Below are positions 5,967-10,759 of a stretch of 10,759 nucleotides of DNA, in pieces. Positions within the stretch are counted from its first letter, which is position 1. Each line of letters opens with the position of its first letter. The notes beneath the pieces were generated by a model that was not told the DNA's origin, did no database searches, and worked only from the letters and a program-made list of their open reading frames with translations. This stretch comes from Nephromyces sp. MM_2019 (Eukaryota > Apicomplexa > Aconoidasida > Nephromycida): assembly GCA_015657535.1 (NCBI GenBank), contig JADHZB010000072.1, forward strand, positions 1 to 10,759, read 5' to 3'. The position numbers and the translations under genes are program-made.

Positions 5967-8900
5967 GTAAGTATTTGTGTGTGCGTGGTAAGCTGTGGTG
6001 TGTGGGCACTCGAAAGTCTCTTGGTGTATGTGTGGATTTGGGTTGCTAATAGTGTGTGGAGTTTCGTTTCTTAGTGTGTGGATTTTGGTTATTTAGTGTG
6101 TGTGTGTAAGCTTGGATACTGTAAGGTTCCTACCTCAACTTCTCTTGTTATCTGTTGATCTACCAGATTCACTTTTGCATGTGGGGTTGTATGTACACTC
6201 TGAACGAAAGGATTTCACGCTTTAATCTTCTCAAACTTCTTTCTCTTCATCTTTGTCTTCAGCTACTATCAGCAAATGAGTCTACTTTAGCTGAGTTAGG
6301 CATTGTTCACGGCGGAGTTGTTGACGTTCGCAGTGAAGTGCCGGGTGAGATTGCAGCTGCGACTGAAACCTCAAAAGAGCTTCCCTCAGTGGAGACTCAG
6401 CGTAGCTCTTCGTCGACGAATTCTAGAAATCTCTTCTCAGACGGTTTGCTGTGTGTGTGTGTATGTGGGTGTTTGTGTGGGTGTTTGTATGGGTGTTTGT
6501 GTGGGTGTGTTTGTGTGGGAATGTGTGTGTAGGTGTGTGTAGTTGTGTTGGTGGGTGTGTGTTAGTGGGTGTATTAGTGGGTGTGTGTGTAGTTGTGTTA
6601 GTGGGTATATTAGTGGTTGTGTGTGTTTGGGTTTGTGTGTGGGTGTGTTGGTGGATGTGTATGTGGGTGTGTGTGTGGCTGTGTTGGTGTGTGTTTGGGT
6701 TTGTATGTGGGTGTGTGTGTCGGTGTGTGTGTGTGTATGGCTGTGTGGGTGTGTGTTTGGGTGTGTGCAGGTGCGTGTGGGTGTGTGTGTGGGTGTGTGT
6801 TGGTGTGTGTGTGTCTGTAGGTGTATGTGTGTGTTGGTGTGTGTGGGTATGTGTGCGTGGGCTTTTTTGTGGGTGTGTGTGTAGGTATGTGTGCGTGGGC
6901 TTTTTTGTGGGTATGTGTGTAGGTGTGTGTGTAGGTATGTGTGCGTGGGCTTTTTTGTGGGTATGCGTATAGGTGTGTGTGTGGGTATGTGTGCGTGGGC
7001 TTTTTTGTGGGTATGTGTTTGGGTGTGTGTGGGTGTGTGTGGCTGTCTGTGGGTGGCTGTCTGTGTGTGCAATTGCGGCATGAATCGCTGTATGTGTGTT
7101 TCGGTGTGTGCGAAATGAAGCATACAGTTTAGCTTGTGCGTATCGGTTTTTTCCCAGTTTTGTTTGCATATCTGTTTTTTTACTTCAATAACAAAGAAGT
7201 TTCTGATTTTTTGTGTAAGTGTGTTTACGTAAACATTCTTAGAGTATTACCTGAGTGACTCCAAGTCATCACAAAGGGAGCAAAGTGTTTCTCGAGGTGA
7301 TAGCTCATCAGCTGTCCCACCAACCTCTGCTTCCTCATCAGTTTCGGGTTCTTCTGGAACTCATCAAAATTGTAAGTTTTGTGATATTTCTGAATTTGTT
7401 TTTGCGATAATTTGATGGAATTTGGTTTTGGTTTTGGATATTTTATGTGAAGATGATCTTTTTTGCATTTGAGCGAAGAAATGGTGTGATTCTCTGAGTT
7501 TATGGTGTTTTATTTGCTTCATGGTTTTGTGATTTATTTGAGTTTATGTGTATCTTTTCTTCATTTTTGTCGTCTTTTACTTCTTTTGTAGCATTTTTTG
7601 TTTCTTCATCTTCATCATCTTCTTCGTTGACTTCTTCGTCATCTTCTTCTCTTTTTGATGTTTTTAGCGACCAAAAAGCCAGTGTGTAGCAAAGAACCCA
7701 TCTTCAAGTCTTTTGATCAGTTTCTCTACGAAAAGTCGTATAACAGCGTCGACTTGCCTCTGAACAAGTCATATAATGCCGTCAGATTACAGTCCAACAA
7801 AGCTATTAAGGTGTGTATATGTGTGTGTTGGTATGTGTGTTTCCTTATGTATCTTTGTATGTGTTGGTGTGTATCTTTGTATGTGTTGGTGTGTGTCTTT
7901 GTATGTCTTGGTGTGTATCTTTGTATGTCTTGGTGTGTATCTTTGTATGTGTTGGTGTGTATCTTTGTATGTGTTGGTGTGTGTGTATCCTTTTGTATCT
8001 GTTTAGAAGTGAAGTGTTGGAGCAAGTATGCTAGTGTGTATTTGTACTTATAAAAAGCTTGCATACAACTTTTTACTCACTCTCAAACACGGGCACACAC
8101 ATACTTTCAACTCGCTTTCACACACAAATACACACATTGAACCCACACACACACACTTGCATGTTCAGGTTCCCCCCTCAGTAACTCTTCAACATCAGCC
8201 CTATCGTCATGTCGATCATTTGGAGTTGATGAATGTTGAGGAGGTGCAGTCGTTCGTTAAGTATTGGAGGGATGATTTGGAGATGCTCGCACAGCGTGGA
8301 GGATGGATGTATGGCTACTACATTGAAGACCCTCATTATCCTATGGGTATAAGGGCTGTGTGTGAAGCGATATATGAGCCTCCACAGGTGTGTGTGTGTG
8401 TGCGTGTTGGTGGGTATGTGCGTGTCGGTTTGTGTGTTGGTGGGTATATCCGTTTGTGTGTGTATTATGGCGTGTTTATGGGTGCTTTTGTTGTTGGGTA
8501 TATTGGTTTGTGTGTGTGTATTATGTATTGGTGTGCGTCTTGGTGTGTGTGTTATGCGTTGGTTAGTATCTATGGATTTTGTAATGTACTGATTATATAC
8601 CTGAGTATGTTGTGGAGCTGTAGATATACCCTGTAGTTTCGCTACTTCAGAGTGGATTGTACTTACACTCAGTTAATGTTCTGTGGGCTTCTCGAAAGAA
8701 TGCGAAGAAAGACACCCAAAAGCCTTCTCCGGGAGATACAACCATACGCACACTAATGCACGCATACAAGATCGAAAGATTATGCCCAAATTTTTGCCTT
8801 CTGTAGCTTCTCTCGTCTGATTGCACTGTTTCTTCCTGTGAAGATTCGCGTCTTTTATGGTTTTTGTGATAGTTTATACAGTTATTTCACCCTTAAAGCT

Positions 8901-9247
8901 CTTCATCTTCCTCTTTTGCTTCTTCAGTTTCATTATCATCTTCTTCTTTTTCTTCGTCTTTGTCGTTGTCTTGTTCATCTTCTTCATCATAACCTTCGTC
9001 TTGTTCATCTCCATATTCGTCTTCTTCATCTTCTTCCTCTTCTATTTCATCATCTTGTCTGTTTTCTTTGCTTTTTTCTGTAAATTCACAGTTTTCTGAT
9101 GATTTGAAGGTGACTCTTCTTCATGACAATGAGATAAGCTCTGTTGATCGCATAGCTGAGAGACTGGGCCTCGAGCGAATTGGTTGGATATTCACTCATC
9201 TTCCTCGTGATGAGCTGCTCACCTCTGAAGAAGTTGTACGGCTTGCC

Positions 9248-9281
<34 letters not shown>

Positions 9282-10345
9282 CTCACTTTCCTTCAGGATG
9301 CATCTCTCTTATAATCTGTGTGCGTGATACTATTTGCTTCTTTCAGGGTGCAACTCTCTCACATTAAGTATGGCCATTACTCGTCTTATCCGGTGTGTAA
9401 CTTCATTGCCTGCACGATATCTCCTGATACGAGCGCTGGAACAGGAGAGCCTGTCATCAACGCTTATATGATATCTGACTTAGTAAGCGTGTGCAGGAGG
9501 AGATGGTTGGGTAGTGTGTGCATTCGCGTTGATTGAAGTATGCTTTTGAGGAGTGGAGCTTAAGGAGTGTGCATGGTTTTTCGTGTTGCTGTGAGAGGTC
9601 TACTTGTGGGTGGTTATGCAGTGTGTTGGTGGGTGCGTTGATCTCCGTGTGTGTAGGTGTGCTTATATGAATTCTTGTGTTGCTAGCTATTTGCGGGTGT
9701 GTATCATTTGCTGTATGAGAGTTTACGATAAAATTTAGTATATACACGAAGTCGGTGCATAGTGTGTGCGTAGAGTCTAAATAGCAAAAGTAGGTATACT
9801 GTGTGTACGCTAAATCTCTATATATCTATCGTAAAATACCTAATATATTACTCGTTAATCACAGGGTATGGCCATGGTTAGAGATGATCTCATTCTCCCA
9901 GATTCTGATCCTTCAAGGATCTTGCTTAAGGAGCCTGAAAAGGTTATCACTTTTCTTCTTCCTTTTCTTCCTGTTCTACCTCTTCTTCTTATTCCTCTTC
10001 TTCCTCCACTATTTTGCTACGTTGGGTCTTAATGATGGAATGTGTTTGTGAAAGTCTCCTTATAAAATCAACTTATTTGCTGCTTATAGGAAAGCCTTCT
10101 TCCTCAAGTTCTGGAATCTGGAAAAGAAGCGACTTCCTTCGATTGTGACTGGTTGATAGTGAGGATTAACGAAGCTGCTCCTAAGAAGGTAAGGGATGTG
10201 TGTGTGTAGTACGGTTTTGGTATACTTAGTAAACCTGTTTCACGATAGTGTGTTCTTTTTGTGCGTGTAGGTGCGATCTATCTTCCATTACAATCACTTT
10301 CCACGTGAAAACAGAGGCTCGCCCACCAATCCTGGTGCCTTAAAG
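5808..10345 (+). CDS. NPL4: NPL4, ubiquitin-binding cofactor of CDC48/p97; ten exons, 3' end missing
   Basis: Exons are 5808-5966, 6263-6443, 7243-7371, 7668-7810, 8169-8387, 9092-9249, 9347-9482, 9865-9942, 10090-10188 and 10271-10345. They join in phase into 459 codons. With UFD1, NPL4 brings ubiquitinated substrates to the CDC48 ATPase for ER-associated degradation and chromatin extraction. Seen: a ubiquitin-like domain (residues 1-88), a Ser-rich linker (about 89-157), LQHQPYRHVDHLEL (about 212-225), GWMYGYY and AIYEPPQ (ending at 277), RIGWIFTHLPRDEL in an MPN-like domain (from about 278), and HFPRENRG near residue 445. These are family signatures of NPL4. The MPN domain lacks the JAMM metal motif, as in all NPL4. 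The C-terminal helical region (a DFHLLL-type motif in plants and fungi) is absent, so the gene probably continues past 10759. The zinc-finger region has lost its Cys/His ligands. Confidence 0.93.
5967..6262 (+). other. NPL4 intron 1 (296 nt)
   Basis: GTAAGTATTTGTGTG donor and CTTTGTCTTCAG acceptor, phase 0. The 5' half is TG-rich (5970-6110) and the 3' half TC/T-rich (6125-6262). An open frame through its end (from 6155) is intronic read-through into exon 2. Confidence 0.85.
6263..6443 (+). CDS. NPL4: NPL4 exon 2 (end of ubiquitin-like domain, linker)
   Basis: Begins CTACTATCAGC after TCTTCAG. LLSANESTLAELGIVHGGVV matches the last strands of the NPL4 ubiquitin-like fold. It then enters a Ser/Thr/Glu linker (RSSSSTNSRNLFSD). 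It ends in phase 1 at GACG before a weak donor, GTTTGCTGTG. The split codon GAG with exon 3 supports this junction. Confidence 0.85.
6449..7065 (+). repeat. Complex (TG)n-rich satellite-like tract, about 617 bp
   Basis: Variants of GTGTGTGGGTGTGT, GTTTGTATGGGTG and GTTAGTGGGTGTATTAGTGG, with strong strand bias: G and T make up nearly all plus-strand bases. The first half (6449-6840) has no single unit; the second half holds the ordered array listed separately. Confidence 0.85.
6845..7020 (+). repeat. Ordered tandem array: four copies of a GGTATGTGTGCG...CTTTTTTGTGGG unit
   Basis: Copies start at 6846, 6884, 6934 and 6984, so spacing is 38, 50 and 50 bp. The shared core is GGTATGTGTGCGTGGGC followed by TTTTTTGTGGGT. 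The 50-bp units carry an extra 12 bp ending in GTAG. Core copies are almost identical, which suggests recent duplication. Confidence 0.9.
7243..7371 (+). CDS. NPL4: NPL4 exon 3 (Ser-rich linker)
   Basis: 129 nt entered in phase 1 after ATTCTTAG and left in phase 1 before GTAAGTTTT. It encodes a low-complexity Ser/Gln/Thr linker (SSAVPPTSASSSVSGSSG). It is not conserved in sequence, but the frame is forced by both neighbours. No Cys or His pair for zinc binding is present. Confidence 0.8.
7372..7667 (+). other. NPL4 intron 3 (296 nt)
   Basis: Donor GTAAGTTTTG, acceptor TTTTTGATGTTTTTAG. The first part is T/G-rich ordinary sequence, and 7595-7655 is a TCTTCATC-type pyrimidine repeat just upstream of the acceptor. 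An alternative acceptor, CTTTTGTAG (ending 7591), would run into an in-frame stop. Confidence 0.85.
7668..7810 (+). CDS. NPL4: NPL4 exon 4 (degenerate zinc-finger region)
   Basis: 143 nt, phase 1 in and phase 0 out at ATTAAG before GTGTGTATATG. KEPIFKSFDQFLYEKSYN lines up with the IKHLSFHAYL-type segment of the zf-NPL4 domain. Only one cysteine (PVCSKE) is present and the C-H-G...C-x-x-C ligands are missing, as in plant NPL4 proteins. Confidence 0.85.
7811..8168 (+). other. NPL4 intron 4 (358 nt), TG-rich 5' half and CA-rich 3' half
   Basis: Donor GTGTGTATATG, acceptor TTGCATGTTCAG. Bases 7811-7990 are TG-rich with a 22-bp tandem repeat, and 8075-8158 is CA-rich (CACACACACACACTTGC near the end). 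The two halves can pair with each other in the transcript. Confidence 0.88.
7850..7985 (+). repeat. 22-bp tandem repeat, six copies
   Basis: Unit TATCTTTGTATGTGTTGGTG plus TG. Copies start at 7850, 7872, 7894, 7916, 7938 and 7960 with exact 22-bp spacing. A few substitutions occur (TGTC for TATC in copy 3, GTCTT for GTGTT in copies 3 and 4). Because 22 is not a multiple of three, all three frames stay open and give Cys/Val/Leu-rich spurious proteins. Confidence 0.93.
8169..8387 (+). CDS. NPL4: NPL4 exon 5 (NPL4 core with IYEPPQ signature)
   Basis: 73 codons, phase 0 at both ends, between CATGTTCAG and GTGTGTGTG. LQHQPYRHVDHLEL, FVKYWRDDLEMLAQRGGWMY and IRAVCEAIYEPPQ match, in order, the conserved NPL4 core that contacts ubiquitin and leads into the MPN-like domain. 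This exon is the strongest evidence for the gene. Confidence 0.95.
8388..9091 (+). other. NPL4 intron 5 (704 nt)
   Basis: Donor GTGTGTGTGTGTGCG, acceptor TGTAAATTCACAG. The TG-rich part is 8388-8560, ordinary DNA follows, a short CA-rich patch sits at 8740-8770, and a TCTTCATC-rich pyrimidine tract covers 8895-9075. The Leu/Phe-rich open frames in the last part are produced by this tract. Confidence 0.85.
8895..9075 (+). repeat. Pyrimidine-rich TCTTCATC-type tract, 180 bp
   Basis: Variants of CTTCATCTTCTTC, CTTCGTCTTTGTC and TTGTTCATC, almost free of G-rich sequence, directly upstream of the exon 6 acceptor. It is far longer than an ordinary polypyrimidine tract. Confidence 0.8.
9092..9249 (+). 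CDS. NPL4: NPL4 exon 6 (start of MPN-like domain)
   Basis: Phase 0 in, phase 2 out. DLKVTLLHDNEISSVDRIAE, LGLERIGWIFTHL and LTSEEVVRLAR follow directly after EPPQ and match the NPL4 MPN-like domain, where GWIFT is a family landmark. The last codon AG|G is split by the next intron, whose donor is a pure GT microsatellite. Confidence 0.93.
9250..9346 (+). other. NPL4 intron 6 (97 nt), starts with (GT)14
   Basis: Bases 9250-9278 are 29 nt of uninterrupted GT, beginning exactly at the 5' splice site. The acceptor is TTGCTTCTTTCAG. The phase (AG|G) is fixed by the conserved LARVQL that follows. Confidence 0.9.
9347..9482 (+). CDS. NPL4: NPL4 exon 7 (MPN-like domain)
   Basis: Completes Arg, then VQLSHIKYGHYSSYPVCNFI and EPVINAYMISDL. 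This corresponds to the helix and strands with the AYQVSDQ-type segment of NPL4. No His-x-His JAMM motif is present, as expected for this catalytically dead MPN family. Donor GTAAGCG. Confidence 0.92.
9483..9864 (+). other. NPL4 intron 7 (382 nt)
   Basis: Donor GTAAGCGTGTG, acceptor CGTTAATCACAG, phase 0. It is TG/G-rich for the first 230 nt and AT-rich toward the end. No repeat unit was seen. Confidence 0.85.
9865..9942 (+). CDS. NPL4: NPL4 exon 8
   Basis: 26 codons, phase 0 at both ends. GMAMVRDDLILPDSDPSRIL continues the MPN-like fold (family: C-MALVRD...L.P). Donor GTTATCAC is weak but is supported by phase and conserved reading. Confidence 0.88.
9943..10089 (+). other. NPL4 intron 8 (147 nt)
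   Basis: The 5' half is TCTTCTTCC-rich (9951-10010), so here the pyrimidine tract begins next to the donor. The acceptor is TTGCTGCTTATAG. Confidence 0.8.
10090..10188 (+). CDS. NPL4: NPL4 exon 9
   Basis: 33 codons: ESLLPQVLESGKEATSFDCD then WLIVRINEAAPKK. The SFxxxWLIVxI pattern matches the strand near the end of the MPN-like domain. Donor GTAAGGGATG. Confidence 0.88.
10189..10270 (+). other. NPL4 intron 9 (82 nt)
   Basis: Donor GTAAGGGATGTGTGTG, acceptor TTTTTGTGCGTGTAG, phase 0. It is the shortest intron seen in either gene. Confidence 0.85.
10271..10345 (+). CDS. NPL4: NPL4 exon 10 (last exon recognised)
   Basis: 25 codons: VRSIFHYNHFPRENRG then SPTNPGALK. The FPxENR...ALK pattern is conserved in fungal and plant NPL4 just before the C-terminal helical region. 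Donor GTTAGCCG. Without splicing the frame stops after three more codons (ALKVSR then TGA), which would remove that region. Confidence 0.85.
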
Positions 10346-10759
10346 GTTAGCCGTTGAAGATTTGCGTAGCCGCCCTCCACCTCAGCAAGGCGTTGTGTGT
10401 GTGAAGATTTCTTTCTTCTCACATGCTATGGTGTGTGCTGCCGCCAATCACGTTCAATTACTCGAAGGTGTTGTTCTCACCCTTTTTACACGATACTGCT
10501 TGCTCTCATGTAGTGCACTGCGTTAAGCCTAGCTCTTGTGTGCTGAGTGTGCTTACCTCGTTCGGCCATCTCCGTTTGCCTTCATCCTTCTTACCCTCCT
10601 CCATGCCCCATTCATCCATCTTCATACCCCTCCTTATCTGTCTTCACACCCCTTTTACCCTCTTGCATCCATCTCCTTGCCGCTCCTCATCCATCCCCTT
10701 GCCGCCTCTTATCTACTACCCTGCCCCTGCACCCTATCCCACCCGCTTCATAACCCTCC
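10346..10759 (+). other. Probable NPL4 intron 10, next exon beyond the window
   Basis: No segment encodes the expected C-terminal NPL4 helices. The last 210 bp (10545-10759) are C/T-rich (CCATCC, CCCTCC, CATCCCCTTGCC motifs), resembling the C-rich 3' part of introns here. An open frame from 10386 (after CACCTCAG, phase 0, ending TAA near 10528) could be a short terminal exon, but its protein has no NPL4 similarity that I recognise. Confidence 0.45.

Larger units (their letters stand above)
6444..7242 (+). other. NPL4 intron 2 (799 nt), dominated by TG repeats
   Basis: Weak donor GTTTGCTGTG, acceptor AAACATTCTTAG. From 6449 to about 7065 the intron is almost entirely TGTGTGGG-type sequence with no A/C-rich interruptions. 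7070-7242 is ordinary AT-rich DNA. The long Cys-Val-rich (plus) and His-Thr-rich (minus) open frames across it are artefacts of the repeat. Confidence 0.85.

Noticed and set aside
6845..7020. CRISPR array
   Set aside because: Units are direct tandem repeats with no unique spacers, and the genome is eukaryotic with spliceosomal introns.
6423..7169. Minus-strand open frames of 228-248 codons rich in His-Thr and plus-strand frames rich in Cys-Val
   Set aside because: They arise from stop-free TG/CA repeats inside NPL4 intron 2, are open in several frames at once, and overlap well-supported splice junctions.
7592..7667. Alternative acceptor at 7591 extending NPL4 exon 4 with a poly-Ser run
   Set aside because: In the required phase this reading reaches a TAG stop soon after 7680, whereas the acceptor at 7667 gives the conserved frame.
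7776..8064. Overlapping Cys/Val/Leu-rich (plus) and His-Thr-rich (minus) open frames in NPL4 intron 4
   Set aside because: A 22-bp repeat without stop codons keeps all frames open; this is intron sequence between two in-phase conserved exons.
8838..9099. Hydrophobic Leu/Phe/Val-rich open frames resembling membrane proteins
   Set aside because: Produced by the TCTTCATC pyrimidine tract before the exon 6 acceptor. The composition is explained by the repeat, and the frames have no initiation context.

Overview
This window looks like nuclear DNA from a eukaryote, probably an intron-rich protist. Open frames are short, are bounded by GT...AG junctions with matching phases, and join into proteins of two conserved eukaryotic families. 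I cannot name the species. There is no sign of a bacterial operon, CRISPR array, rRNA, tRNA or mobile element.

Left part, minus strand (about 1-2379, running off the left edge): three exons of a PEX6-like gene, the peroxisomal AAA ATPase that works with PEX1. Only the N-terminal domains are inside the window. The ATPase modules would lie beyond base 1, and the true first exon(s) were not identified. One orphan exon-like segment lies upstream at 3474-3560.

Middle (about 2380-5800): no confidently placed gene. It holds a C-rich/CA-rich stretch (read on the minus strand), CA-rich DNA, AT-rich spacer, a 190-bp purine tract, and the start region of the right-hand gene.

Right part, plus strand (5808 to at least 10345): ten exons of an NPL4 gene, the ubiquitin-binding cofactor of the CDC48/p97 segregase. 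All nine internal introns join in phase and give 459 codons: ubiquitin-like domain, Ser-rich linker, a zinc-finger region that appears to have lost its zinc ligands, the NPL4 core with the IYEPPQ signature, and an MPN-like domain. The C-terminal helical part is missing and probably lies beyond the right edge.

The two genes are head to head. PEX6 and NPL4 act in related AAA-ATPase/ubiquitin extraction processes at different sites, and nothing here shows that they are co-regulated. The most unusual feature is the introns. Many are built of strand-specific low-complexity DNA, TG/G-rich toward the 5' end and TC-, CA- or C-rich toward the 3' end, always relative to the direction of transcription. 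They include tandem minisatellites and donors merged into GT microsatellites. Long apparent ORFs across these tracts (runs of Cys-Val or His-Thr) are artefacts of the repeats.
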